Origin: Streptomyces sp. NBC_00154
Lineage (GTDB): Bacteria > Actinomycetota > Actinomycetes > Streptomycetales > Streptomycetaceae
NCBI RefSeq assembly: GCF_026342835.1
Contig: NZ_JAPEMI010000002.1
Location: 1,674,001 to 1,738,000, forward strand
DNA length: 64,000 nucleotides
Reading direction: 5' to 3'
Shown: positions 51,232-59,570 of the stretch, one piece after another
Position numbering within the stretch: position 1 is the stretch's first letter
Layout: each line of letters opens with the position of its first letter
Notes under the pieces: model-generated
Database searches by the model: none
Seen by the model: only the letters and a program-made list of their open reading frames with translations
Told to the model about the DNA's origin: nothing
Position numbers and translations under genes: made by a program

Positions 51232-52098
51232 CTAATTGAGTACCGGCGGCCCCGCCTCGATGCGCCGCAGCACCGGAGCCAGGCAGTCCACATCGGGGCC
51301 GGGATCGAGTTGCCGTTCGTCCCACCAGGTGGCACCCGCGTCGCGCAGCGGGCCGATCACATCCCTGGCCTTGGCAGCGTCCGCCGGAGTGGCGCCGCCG
51401 ACGACGAGGTCGAAGGGGCGCTGGGCGTGGCCTTCTCGATGACCGCGCACATAGGTGATCAACTCCCGCACGTCCTCGGGGTCCGGCGGGTATCCATGCA
51501 GGGCGTTCTTGAACAGAGGCACCGCGCCGTCCCACCGCGCGGCCCGTCGCATGGGCGGACGGTTCGGCCAGAATCCTCGGATCCACACCGGCGGCCGGGG
51601 CCGCTGCACGGTGGCGGGCTGCAGGCTCACGTTCCGCGCCTGGTAGTGCCGACCGTGATGGTCGACGGCCTCGCCCGTCCAGAACCGCCCCAACAACTCC
51701 AGCCCTTCGTCCAGCCGCTCGGCGAGCACACGTCGATCGGTGGAGTCGCCGAAGCTGCCGTATTCGTCCTCGACCGGCCCACCCAGCCCCGCGGCGAAGA
51801 CGACCCTGCCTCCGCTGAGGTTGTCCAGGGTGGCCACCTGCCGCGCGAGCTGCTGCGGCCGATAACGAGCCACCGGAGTGAGCAGCGTCCCCACCCGGAT
51901 CCGTGACGTCGCGAGCACGGCCGCGGTCAGCAGCATCCACGCGTCCCCGAAGGGCCGCCCCGGGTACCCCCGGTAATGGACGTGGTCCCAGACGAAGAGC
52001 CCGTCCCACCCGGACTCCTCGGCTGCCGCCGCGACGGTTGCCACGTTTCGGGGGTCGGCGAAGTCGCCGAAGTTCGGGATATTGATCGAGAAACGCAT
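51232..52098 (-). CDS. LLM-class flavin (F420)-dependent oxidoreductase
   Basis: 288-residue luciferase-like TIM barrel. MRFSINIPNFGDFADPRNVATVAAAAEESGWDGLFVWDHV is the family opening; IRVGTLLTPVARYRPQQLARQVATLDNLSGGRV and AAGLGGP follow, then the C-terminal DVVG-like WWDERQLDPG. Actinobacterial members use F420H2 or FMN to reduce or oxidise small molecules. ATG 52098 gives the standard N-terminus. It lies between a transposase pseudogene and a transposon-type coiled-coil protein, inside a pair of long inverted repeats, so it may be a passenger gene. Confidence 0.88.
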   Translation of the reverse strand: MRFSINIPNFGDFADPRNVATVAAAAEESGWDGLFVWDHVHYRGYPGRPFGDAWMLLTAAVLATSRIRVGTLLTPVARYRPQQLARQVATLDNLSGGRVVFAAGLGGPVEDEYGSFGDSTDRRVLAERLDEGLELLGRFWTGEAVDHHGRHYQARNVSLQPATVQRPRPPVWIRGFWPNRPPMRRAARWDGAVPLFKNALHGYPPDPEDVRELITYVRGHREGHAQRPFDLVVGGATPADAAKARDVIGPLRDAGATWWDERQLDPGPDVDCLAPVLRRIEAGPPVLN

Positions 52099-52138
52099 CC
52101 GGGCATCGTGGGCTATCCCCACCTGCCCAGGCAACGGA

Positions 52139-52594
52139 TTATTGAAGGCGCACGGAGTACCGGCCGTCTGACTGTTTGCGCAGCCAGCCCCGCTCGGCGA
52201 GCCGGGTCAGCTTCCCCCGCAGCGGCTCCAGTTTGCCCCGCACCCCGGTGTCCAGGCCCAACGTCTCGCCGACGGCCCGGGTCGCCACCGGTGCCCCGGC
52301 CTGGCGGACCGCGGCCAGGATGCGCTGGTACTCCGGCAGCACGGCCTCGTCCACGCCGCCCTCACGGTGCGGGACCAGCAACACCGCACGTCCCGCCACC
52401 TGCACCGCGGCCGGTGCGGCTGCCACCCGCTCGCCGGCGAACCGTTCGGCCATGCGCCGCCAGACCCGCTCGGCGACGGCGAGTTCGTCCCGCTCGTCCC
52501 GCACCTGATCAAGCTGCTTGACCAGCTGTTCTTCGAGTTCGTCCAGTTCCGCGCGGCGCGCGGCGATCCGTTCCGCGATCTCGGACTCCACCAT
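52139..52594 (-). CDS. Coiled-coil plus winged-helix protein, probably transposon-associated
   Basis: 151 residues. Residues 1-45 are a charged coiled coil (RIAARRAELDELEEQLVKQL...). The C-terminal 70 residues (YQRILAAVRQAGAPVATRAVGETLGLDTGVRGKLEPLRGKLTRLAERGWLRK) have the pattern of a winged helix. Proteins of this design are common in Streptomyces; in my recollection they often lie beside IS genes, but no function is established. It ends 40 bases before the LLM gene start and begins about 70 bases inside the right inverted repeat. Confidence 0.75.
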   Translation of the reverse strand: MVESEIAERIAARRAELDELEEQLVKQLDQVRDERDELAVAERVWRRMAERFAGERVAAAPAAVQVAGRAVLLVPHREGGVDEAVLPEYQRILAAVRQAGAPVATRAVGETLGLDTGVRGKLEPLRGKLTRLAERGWLRKQSDGRYSVRLQ

Positions 52595-52659
52595 GAAACG
52601 GAGAGTAAGTGGCGCCGAGGCCGCGGCACGGAGGAAACCGCAAAGTCGCCCCCAGACAC

Positions 52660-52790
52660 CCCGTCAAATGATGAAGACCGCAGACTCTCACTCACGGCCA
52701 GCGTGAGTACGCCCCACACCCCTCACGCCAGCCCCTCCGACCAGCACGTTCGAAGTTGGCGAAGGTTCCCTGCTGTACAGCAGGGATTGT
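52660..52790 (-). repeat. Right copy of the long imperfect inverted repeat, with an 18-bp palindrome
   Basis: Inverted counterpart of 50187-50285: the core CCAGCCCCTCCGACCAGCAC and CGTTCGAAGTTGGCGAAG matches exactly. Outside it lies the perfect palindrome CCCTGCTGTACAGCAGGG (52768-52785), then ATTGTG, the counterpart of CACAAT on the left. Confidence 0.75.
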
Positions 52791-53138
52791 GCAGCAACTT
52801 CAGCAGCCGAACATGTTCAGCAACCACCCTGTAGGGACTTTCTGCGACCGCTATGACCGTTGCTGACCGATCCACATAGAGCCACGGATCAGAAACATCC
52901 CCGCATGTTGCAGCCCGGTGGCGAAGACACCCCTCGTGAGTCGCGGGCGCCGGAGGTGTCTTCCTTCTCTCAGGAACGCGCACCACGTCGCACCACCTCC
53001 GCACCATCTGCGGAGGAGAACCACGGTCAGCAGCGGCAAACCCCACCGTGACGCGAAGCGGACAGGGCGCTATCGATGACCTCGACATCCACCCGTCCAT
53101 GCGGCTGCGCATCACGCACGGCCTGGGCGGATCACCGT

Positions 53139-55304
53139 TTATTGGACGGACCCGGCTGTCGGCTCAGAGTGAGGGGAAGCCGGAGTGGGGAGAGTCTGTT
53201 CGCTCCAGACTGTCTTGCCTTCGGTGGTGTAGCGGGTGCCCCATCTTTGGGCGAGTTGAGCGACGATGAACAGGCCGCGTCCGCCTTCGTCGACTGTGCG
53301 GGCGTGGCGCAGGTGAGGGGAGATAGCACTGTCGTCGTGGACTTCGCAGGTGAGGGTGCGGTCTTTGATGAGGCGTAGTTGCATGGGCGGGGCGCCGTGG
53401 CGGATCGCGTTGGTGACGAGTTCGCTGACGATCAGTTCGGCTGCGTAGGCGCTGTCTTCGTCCACGTTCCAGTCTGCGAGTGTCCGGCGGGTGTGTCGGC
53501 GGGCGATGGCTGCTGCTGTGGGGTCGTGGTCGAGGAGCCAGGTGGCAAGGGAGTAGGCGGGGAAGGGCCGGGTGCGAGCGAGGAGGAGGACGGCGTCGCC
53601 GGGGCGGTCGTTGTTGCGGAGGGTGCGGAGGATGTCGTCGCGCAGGTCCTTGAGAGGTCGGCCGGGATGAGCGAGGACGTCGCGCAGGCGTGCGGGGGCA
53701 CCGTCGGAATCGGCGGGGGGTGTGGGGAGGATCGCGGAGGTGTAGAGGGCGAGGATGCTGCCGTGGGGGAGGACGGTGGTGGTGGCGGCGAAGGGGGGAC
53801 CTTCCGCGCTGCCCAGGAGCGGCCCTGGGGTGCTGTCCGGGACCTCGGTGCTCCTGTCGGGGCGGATGATCGAGGGTGGGGTGTGCCCGGCCCGTGCGAA
53901 GGTGCACGTGCGGGTGACCGGGTCGTAGACGGCGTAGACGCAGCTCGCCGAGAGCGGTTGGCGGTACAGGGCATCGCCGGGGGGCAGAGCCGCGCGCTCT
54001 GCTGCCAGGAAGGCTGCGGTGTCGTTGAGGCGCGCGAGGAGCTCGTCGGGCTGTAGGTCCAGTGCAGCCAAACAGCGGATGACAGTGCGCAGTTGCCCCA
54101 TGGTGGTGGCGGCTTGGATGCCACTGCCGGCGACCTCTCCGACGACCAGGGCAGTGCGGGCGCCGGACAAGGGAATCGAGTCGAACCAGCCTCCCCCACC
54201 GCTGAAGCCGGGCACGTGCAGGTGGGCGGTCTCGACGGTTCTGTGAGAGGCGGGATAGCGGGGCAGCTGGTGGCGCTGGACCGTGGCGGCGATGGTGTAC
54301 TCGCGGGTGAACCGGCGGGCGTTGTCGATGCACAGGGCGGTGTGGGAGGCCACCTCGACGGCAAGGCCGACATCGTCCTCGTTGTAGGGATCGGACCCGC
54401 CGGCCCGGAGAAGGCTCAGTACTCCCAGGGCCGTGCCGCGCAGAGCCAGCGGCGCCACGATGAGTGTGTGCGTTCCGGCTGCGCGGACCGCCCTGGCCCT
54501 GGGGGCGTCGAGCCACGGGCTGTCGGGACTCAGAGGCCTGAGGCGGGGGCGGAAGTCGCTCATGGCCTGCGCGTAAGGGGTCAGCAAGTTCAGGCTCCGC
54601 ACGTCAGCCACCGGATAGCTCGGTACCTGCAGGCCGTCGCGGGCGCGGAAGGCGGCACGCCGCAGAGCCACATCCTCAGCGAGTGGCCCTGTCGGGGACT
54701 CCTCGCCGCGTACCACGGCATCCACAATGTCCACCATGGCGAAGTCGGCAAAGCCGGGCACCATGGCCTCCATCAGCTCCTGGCAGGTGGCGATCACATC
54801 CAGGGTCTGACCCACACGCTCGCGCACGGCATTCAGCACACGCAGCCGGACACGTGCCTGCTCCTGTTCCGTGACGTCGACCACCGTGGCAGCCAGTCCC
54901 AGGACCGCCCCTTGCGGGTCCTGCAGGCGGAACACCGACATCGACCCGGACCTTTCCCGCCCCTGTTCGGCTGCCACCCGCGAGTGGACCAGGTGCTCGC
55001 GCACGGGCACACCGCTTTCCAGCACACCACGGAGCATCGCCTCCACCTCGTCGGGCGCGGACAGGCCGGCGTATGCCTCGGCGAAATGCAACCCGACCAG
55101 ACCTTCGACCGACACACCGCGCATGCCCCGCGCGGCAGCGTTCACCCGCACAACCCGCAGCTCCGTATCCAGGATGTGCAGCCCCACCGGTGACTGGGTG
55201 AACAAGGCATCCAAGATCACCCCACCCACCCAGTCTCCCGCGTCCCCACCCGCCGACGTTCGGCGCATCGCGTCCTCGTCCGCCACAAAGATCACCTCCG
55301 ACAC
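53139..55304 (-). CDS. Multidomain SpoIIE-type phosphatase: PAS, GAF, PP2C and HATPase
   Basis: 721 residues. PAS domain about 28-150 (ILDALFTQSPVGLHILDTELRVVRVN ... VVDVTEQEQARV), GAF-like 155-330 (ending DDVGLAVEVASHTALCIDNAR), PP2C/SpoIIE 345-575 (VQRHQLPRYPASH, GGGGWFDSIPLSGARTALVVGEVAGSG, ARAGHTPPSII, SILALYTSAIL) and an anti-sigma-type HATPase 590-710 (AAELIVSELVTNAIRHG, DEGGRGLFIVAQLA). In the PP2C domain the usual D-W-Y/F-D and GDV-x-G motifs read WFD and GEVAGSG, and YTDGL reads YTSAI, so metal binding may be weakened. Such proteins sense a signal and control anti-sigma factor partners. Confidence 0.88.
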   Translation of the reverse strand: MSEVIFVADEDAMRRTSAGGDAGDWVGGVILDALFTQSPVGLHILDTELRVVRVNAAARGMRGVSVEGLVGLHFAEAYAGLSAPDEVEAMLRGVLESGVPVREHLVHSRVAAEQGRERSGSMSVFRLQDPQGAVLGLAATVVDVTEQEQARVRLRVLNAVRERVGQTLDVIATCQELMEAMVPGFADFAMVDIVDAVVRGEESPTGPLAEDVALRRAAFRARDGLQVPSYPVADVRSLNLLTPYAQAMSDFRPRLRPLSPDSPWLDAPRARAVRAAGTHTLIVAPLALRGTALGVLSLLRAGGSDPYNEDDVGLAVEVASHTALCIDNARRFTREYTIAATVQRHQLPRYPASHRTVETAHLHVPGFSGGGGWFDSIPLSGARTALVVGEVAGSGIQAATTMGQLRTVIRCLAALDLQPDELLARLNDTAAFLAAERAALPPGDALYRQPLSASCVYAVYDPVTRTCTFARAGHTPPSIIRPDRSTEVPDSTPGPLLGSAEGPPFAATTTVLPHGSILALYTSAILPTPPADSDGAPARLRDVLAHPGRPLKDLRDDILRTLRNNDRPGDAVLLLARTRPFPAYSLATWLLDHDPTAAAIARRHTRRTLADWNVDEDSAYAAELIVSELVTNAIRHGAPPMQLRLIKDRTLTCEVHDDSAISPHLRHARTVDEGGRGLFIVAQLAQRWGTRYTTEGKTVWSEQTLPTPASPHSEPTAGSVQ

Positions 55305-55828
55305 CCAGATTGCCCGGCGCCGCGTGCCGATAGACGGCCACGCCGCGTTGGGTACCCGATCAGCCCCCGGCGCGACTGCGGACCATCACACGGTTGGTGT
55401 CCCACGGCGCTTCGCTCCCGCCACCCGCGCTGGTCGAAGCCACTCGTAGGCTTCGACCAGGGATAAGCGAGGTGTCCCAGCTATCCGACTATCCGGGCGT
55501 CTGACATCAACGACGGCGAACAGTGGCAGCGCTGAGCGGCCCGGCGTGGCGTTGGCGGACCCGGTCGGACCAGCCGCAAATGGCTGCCCGATCGAACTCC
55601 TAAAGCTCTCCTAAAGCGGATGTCATCGCACCACGGATCGCCCTCCCAGGGCCGTTTCGGGGCCGTGGAAGGGCGCTCAACGATGACCAACGCTGACAAC
55701 TGCCGACAGCTCAGCAGCAGGTCACAGCGTTGATCGATTACGTGACCGTAGGTTGGCAGCCCGGCCTGTCACCTCTTCGGCTTCTGGTAAACGGACGGGC
55801 GTTGGCTGCATGGCTATACGGTGCCGAC
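55305..55828. other. Intergenic region, nothing recognised
   Basis: About 520 bases. AACGACGGCGAACAGTGGCAG and GCTGACAACTGCCGACAGC are short GC-poor islands but no gene or hairpin of note was found. Confidence 0.35.
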
Positions 55829-56051
55829 ATGGCCTCCCTCCTGAGCGCCGAGGATCACATACCGAACCGGGAGGCCCTGGCTGCCTTTCTGGCGCGCCTT
55901 CGCGAGGACCATGCGCAGCACAGCGCGGAGTGGGAGAACCAGACCCTGGACCGCTTCAGGGCTCGTACGTCTACTCAAGCAGGACCTGCCTCCCGAGGGC
56001 GACTGGACGCTTCTTGCCAGGGCGCTTAGTGCCGCCCGCATCTATGAGTGA
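55829..56051 (+). pseudogene. Decayed small hypothetical protein (DUF7660-like)
   Basis: Reads MASLLSAEDHIPNREALAAFLARLREDHAQHSAEWENQTLDRF, then in another frame LVRLLKQDLPPEGDWTLLARALSAARIYE and a stop at 56049-56051. The first and last parts match a common Streptomyces family of about 90-100 residues (W-E-N-x-T-L-x-R-F-L ... W-x-L-x-A-x-x-L-x-A-A-x-x-Y-E). About 15-20 residues between them are missing and the frame has changed, so the gene is broken. Confidence 0.6.
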
Positions 56052-56264
56052 CCGCGTGCCTGCTGCGTGCCCGCCCGGGCGGCGCCCATCGGGGAGGAAC
56101 GGGGAACAGCGGTTCAGCGCCCGCCGGGCCGCAGTTCAGCGAGTTGCCTGGTCAGTGGCCGGCCGCGTACGCGGTCCCCCGAACTGGTGCTCCAGAACCC
56201 ACGCGCCAGCGCTTACCTGGGCCATAGAGACTCCACCGACCTCGGAGCAACGTCTTGCGCATCT

Positions 56265-56298
56265 CTAGTACTCCAGCCGCACTTCGTGATCACGTGAG
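56265..56298 (+). repeat. Left inverted repeat around the lipoprotein gene
   Basis: CTAGTACTCCAGCCGCACTT continues CGTGATCACG. The reverse complement of 57546-57575 matches 27 of the first 30 bases. Confidence 0.7.
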
Positions 56299-56302
56299 CC
56301 GG

Positions 56303-57151
56303 TCAGCCGGTGCGCACCGCGGTGACTGTGAAGCGTTCGACTTCGGCGATGTGCCCGCCGGTGGACGCGACGACCGTGAGCACCGGGTCGTCGGCGCCGG
56401 AGAAGGACACAGACTCTTTCCAGTGCCGGTCGTTGCCGCCTGCCGGGGTGCAGCAGGAGGTGCCCAGAGGTGCCGCAGACGACGGCTGGCGCACCTGTAT
56501 GCGGATTCTTTCGTCCACTCCGGTGATCCGCCCGCCGGTCAGCAGGGGGGAGCGGACGTTCACCCCGTATCCGGGATTGGTCAGGGAGAACGTCGTGTCG
56601 TCGGTGCCCACGACCTCCCACGGGGCGTCCGGGCCGGTGCCGTACCGCACGAGGTGGATGACCGCCGCAGTGCCCGTGGCTCCCGCGGGCCGGCTCGGTC
56701 CGACGCCGATGCGGGCGTCCGGACCTCTGACGGTGTGCGCGGTGACGCGGCCGATGTCCCGGAAACCCAGGTAGCCCTGGGTGAAAGACAGTGCGGTCTG
56801 GTCAGGGTCGAGATGCCAGGGCTGGTGGCCGGTGGAGTGGAAGTCACGCTCCCACGCCCGGGCTTTGGCGAGCGTGGTGAACGGCCACATCGGCTGGAGG
56901 CGCCCAGAGCCGAGCGGCGGCGCGCTGCCGGCGGGCGCTGGCGTGGTCGGCGCTTGCGTGCCCGGCGGGGTGATTGCCGAGGGGCCAGACGGGATGGAGG
57001 CGGTGACCGACCGCGACGGTGACGATGTGCCCGGTGCGGCGGACGGCGATCCTGACGCGCTCGGGGGCGAGCCGGAACTCCCGCAGGCGGTGAGCACCAG
57101 GCCGGTCCCGGCCGTTGCAGCGAAGAGTCGGAGGTGGAGCCGAATGTTCAT
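56303..57151 (-). CDS. Secreted lipoprotein of unknown function
   Basis: 282 residues. Signal peptide with lipobox LTAC (Cys23), then a Ser/Pro/Thr-rich linker to about residue 85, and a compact domain of about 190 residues (QPMWPFTTLAKARAWERDF ... LGFRDIGRVTAHTV ... AAVIHLVRYGTGPDAPWEVVGTDDT ... VLTVVASTGGHIAEVERFTVTAV). The linker-plus-domain layout is usual for Streptomyces lipoproteins anchored outside the membrane. ATG 57151 (MNIRLHLRL) gives the best signal peptide. It lies wholly between the two inverted repeats. Confidence 0.8.
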   Translation of the reverse strand: MNIRLHLRLFAATAGTGLVLTACGSSGSPPSASGSPSAAPGTSSPSRSVTASIPSGPSAITPPGTQAPTTPAPAGSAPPLGSGRLQPMWPFTTLAKARAWERDFHSTGHQPWHLDPDQTALSFTQGYLGFRDIGRVTAHTVRGPDARIGVGPSRPAGATGTAAVIHLVRYGTGPDAPWEVVGTDDTTFSLTNPGYGVNVRSPLLTGGRITGVDERIRIQVRQPSSAAPLGTSCCTPAGGNDRHWKESVSFSGADDPVLTVVASTGGHIAEVERFTVTAVRTG

Positions 57152-57545
57152 GGGTGCCCCAGGAAACACGTATCGACCATTGATACCGCTTGTGCGACTA
57201 TCGTGCCACTAGTCCGGTTCCTGTCATAGTGGTCAGGACCAGCTGCTTTCCAGTGGGCCGCACGATCAGCGTCGCGTCGGAGCGTAGGCCGTCGACCAGC
57301 CTGTCCAGCCAGCGACCGGCGGTTCTTGCATTCCATGCGAGAGAGAAGTTCGGTCGCGAACTCTCTTGTCCATGCCTGGGGTTCGCCCCGGGGCGAACCG
57401 ACCCGCGACTTGGGCCGCCACGTCCCGGAGTGCCGAGCCACCGGTCAGGGTCTGTTCTTCGCCGCCCGACCACCGCCCGATCTTGCAGGATGCAGGCACC
57501 TCACCAAGATCACGCAGTGATCGCCCTGGCTCTCGCTCTGCGGAG
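57152..57545. other. Spacer between lipoprotein gene and right inverted repeat
   Basis: A minus-strand frame ends WLDRLVDGLRSDATLIVRPTG and GTGLVAR at about 57205; it looks like the end of a protein but has no recognisable start or family. The lipoprotein promoter lies at the left edge of the stretch. Confidence 0.35.
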
Positions 57546-57575
57546 CGAGAACACGAAGCGCGGCTGGAGTACTAG
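57546..57575 (-). repeat. Right inverted repeat around the lipoprotein gene
   Basis: Inverted copy of 56265-56294 (CTAGTACTCCAGCCGCGCTT continuing CGTG on the minus strand). No target duplication is visible next to either copy. Confidence 0.7.
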
Positions 57576-57601
57576 GGGCAAGAGCGGGGTGCCGCGCCCC
57601 G

Positions 57602-57994
57602 TCAACGTCCGTCTCGTTTCACAGAGGCGATCACAGCGGAAATGACGGCGGTCACAACGAGGCTCCCCACCATGACCATCCCCACGCCGACCATAAAGAG
57701 GCCGCTGGAGTCGTCCGACCAGTCGTAATAGGCGGCAGCGGTCAGGCCAACCGTGATGCCGAGCACGGCGCCTGCGATGTAGCGCCGGGATGCCGCCCAG
57801 CACACCGGCGCCAGCAGAGTCAGTACCAGCCCGATCACCTGCCACGCTTCGTACGGGCCGGTCGTCGTACCGTCAGGTTGCACGTCACGATGCTGGTCCC
57901 AGCCCAGCCAGGCAGCCCACACCGCGAGCGCCACCGCAGCCAGCACGAGGATCGCCAACAGTTGGGGAACGAGTTTCAGTAGTCGCTGTCGCAT
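57602..57994 (-). CDS. Small membrane protein
   Basis: 130 residues with four hydrophobic helices (LLAILVLAAVALAVWAAWLG, WQVIGLVLTLLAPVCWAASR, AVLGITVGLTAAAYYDW, MVGVGMVMVGSLVVTAVISA) and a basic end. Common in Streptomyces without assigned function. ATG 57994 (MRQRLLKLV) is preferred to 58027, which would add a non-helical 11-residue lead. Confidence 0.7.
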   Translation of the reverse strand: MRQRLLKLVPQLLAILVLAAVALAVWAAWLGWDQHRDVQPDGTTTGPYEAWQVIGLVLTLLAPVCWAASRRYIAGAVLGITVGLTAAAYYDWSDDSSGLFMVGVGMVMVGSLVVTAVISAVIASVKRDGR

Positions 57995-58410
57995 GCCCCA
58001 AGCGTTCCGGCTCACCCCCATAACCAACCAGAGCGTAAGTACTCAGCTCTACCCGAGTACTTCAGCCACGATCGTGATCCACTCCCCGACGTCTCGCCCC
58101 TTTCCGTGGTCGCAGTGCAGCAGAGAAGTACAGCAACCCGCCGACCACCAATAGCCCTGGCTGATCCCTACAGCCCGTGTTGCCGGGCCGACAGACCTCA
58201 GTGACCGCCGTGCCGATAGTTCGAATCGAGCGGGCAGCCAGGCGGCGGTCGGCCGTATCGTCAGCCCCTGTGTGGTGGCGCCGCGGTGCCAGATCCGTGC
58301 CAGATCGAGCAGTCAGTCACGGTAACTTGGGGTGCGAGGCGGTGCAGAGAAGCGCTCACTGGCTCGGTGCTGTTGTGCGGCGGTTGACCTGCCAAGTCTG
58401 TCCCGCGGTC
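57995..58410. other. Non-coding region upstream of the tRNA-like sequence
   Basis: No gene recognised. The direct repeat GTGCCAGATCCGTGCCAGATC (around 58288-58308) lies here, a sequence type often seen between integrase genes and attachment sites in actinomycete integrative elements. Confidence 0.35.
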
Positions 58411-58464
58411 GGCGCCAGGCTTGCAAAGTAGATGTCGGCGGTTCGAATCCGTCCGCGCCCACCA
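58411..58464 (+). other. tRNA 3' half: probable attachment-site remnant
   Basis: GGCGG-TTCGAAT-CCGTC folds as a T arm, followed by CGCGCCC-A-CCA, a complete 3' acceptor strand with CCA at 58462-58464. A GCA-containing stretch CTTGCAAAG precedes it, but there is no 5' acceptor GGGCGCG, no D arm and no paired anticodon stem in the preceding 100 bases. A 3' tRNA half left by site-specific integration or excision explains this best. Confidence 0.6.
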
Positions 58465-58469
58465 GCCAG

Positions 58470-58501
58470 AACGCCCCGCAGCGAGTCGTTGCTCGGGCGT
58501 T
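58470..58501 (+). terminator. Terminator directly after the tRNA 3' half
   Basis: AACGCCC (58470-58476) and GGGCGTT (58495-58501) pair, with further pairing GCAGCG/CGTTGC inside. Its place six bases after CCA fits the natural tRNA terminator. Confidence 0.65.
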
Positions 58502-58880
58502 CGCGGCAGTAGTTGACGGCAGTTCCTGAGGCGTATCGCGTGGAGGTGGGCTGCGTGAGTAGAGACCTTCTCTACGGGTTCAAGGCTTCTCTCTCCGCTC
58601 GTCGCGCGCTCCCCGGCTCACCGACGGTGGGTCAGGCCGCCGAGCGGTGCCATGACCAATCCTCCTTACCTTCTTACTTGGGTTCGTCCTGGTCCTTCGT
58701 ATGATCGGGAGGCCCAGGGGTTCCGGGTGTGGCTGCCATCCTCATGCCGTTGGTGTGGCTCACTGTGATTGGCCGCCCGGAACCCCGCGACGACTCGGCC
58801 GCTCATTGGGATGCGCGAACTGGATCGCTGTGTAAGGACACGTCGGCGAGGTCGTCTGCTGGGACATGTGACGGACGGCG
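58502..58880. other. Non-coding region before the IS110 remnant
   Basis: Contains a perfect small hairpin GTAGAGA-CCT-TCTCTAC (58559-58575). The rest may be the left part of the IS110 remnant. Confidence 0.35.
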
Positions 58881-59078
58881 ATGGAGGTGGACGTGCCCAG
58901 ACTGGGGGCCGGTACGGACGCGGGCAAGGCAGAGCATCACTGCACGGTGATCGACGCGGATGCCCGGGTGCTGCTCTCGCGACGCGTGGCGAACAATGAG
59001 CCCGAGCTGCTTGAGCTCATCGGCGACGTGCTCGGCCTGGGCCGAGACGTGACCTGGGCGGTCGACCTGTTCCCTGTC
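58881..59078 (+). pseudogene. N-terminal fragment of an IS110-family transposase
   Basis: MEVDVPRLGAGTDAGKAEHH, then CTVIDADARVLLSRRVANNEPELLELI and VTWAVDL: the start of the RuvC-like DEDD domain of IS110 transposases (first Asp in G-T-D-A-G-K). The match stops at about 59078, where another sequence begins. Some 330 residues are missing. Confidence 0.8.
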
Positions 59079-59243
59079 AAGTCAGCGTGTTGAGATCTTT
59101 GAGGGCCCGGAGGGCCCTGCCGGTTCTGGTCTATTGAGACGGGTTGTGGAGGCCCCCGAGGGCTCAGTCTCGGAACGCGGTTGTTGTGCTGTCTGAACCG
59201 CCCCGGTTCGAATAGAGACTCGATTCCATGTAAGGATTGAGTC

Positions 59244-59570
59244 ATGGCACGCCCCTCCTCCTATCCCCTTGAGCTGCGCAAACGAGCGGTCCGCATGGTC
59301 GCCGAGGTCCGCGGTGATTACCCGAACGAGTCGGCCGCGCTGAAGACGGTCGCCCAGAAACTCGGCATCGGCTCGGCCGAGACCCTGCGGAACTGGGTCA
59401 AGCAGGACGAGATCGACTCCGGTCGGCGGCCCGGCACGACGTCGGAGGAGTCCGCGGCGATGAAGGCCCTGAAGAAGGAGAACGCCGAACTCCGCCGCGC
59501 GAACGACATCTTGAAAGCCGCGGCAAGTTTCTTCGCGGCCGAGCTCGACCGGCCACACACACGCTCGTAG
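59244..59570 (+). CDS. IS3 OrfA (helix-turn-helix and leucine zipper)
   Basis: 108 residues: ELRKRAVRMVAEVRGDYPNE and GSAETLRNWVKQDEID form the helix-turn-helix, and LKKENAELRRANDILKAAASFFAAEL forms the leucine zipper. Translational -1 frameshifting in the last part would give the OrfAB transposase. Complete. Confidence 0.93.
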   Translation: MARPSSYPLELRKRAVRMVAEVRGDYPNESAALKTVAQKLGIGSAETLRNWVKQDEIDSGRRPGTTSEESAAMKALKKENAELRRANDILKAAASFFAAELDRPHTRS

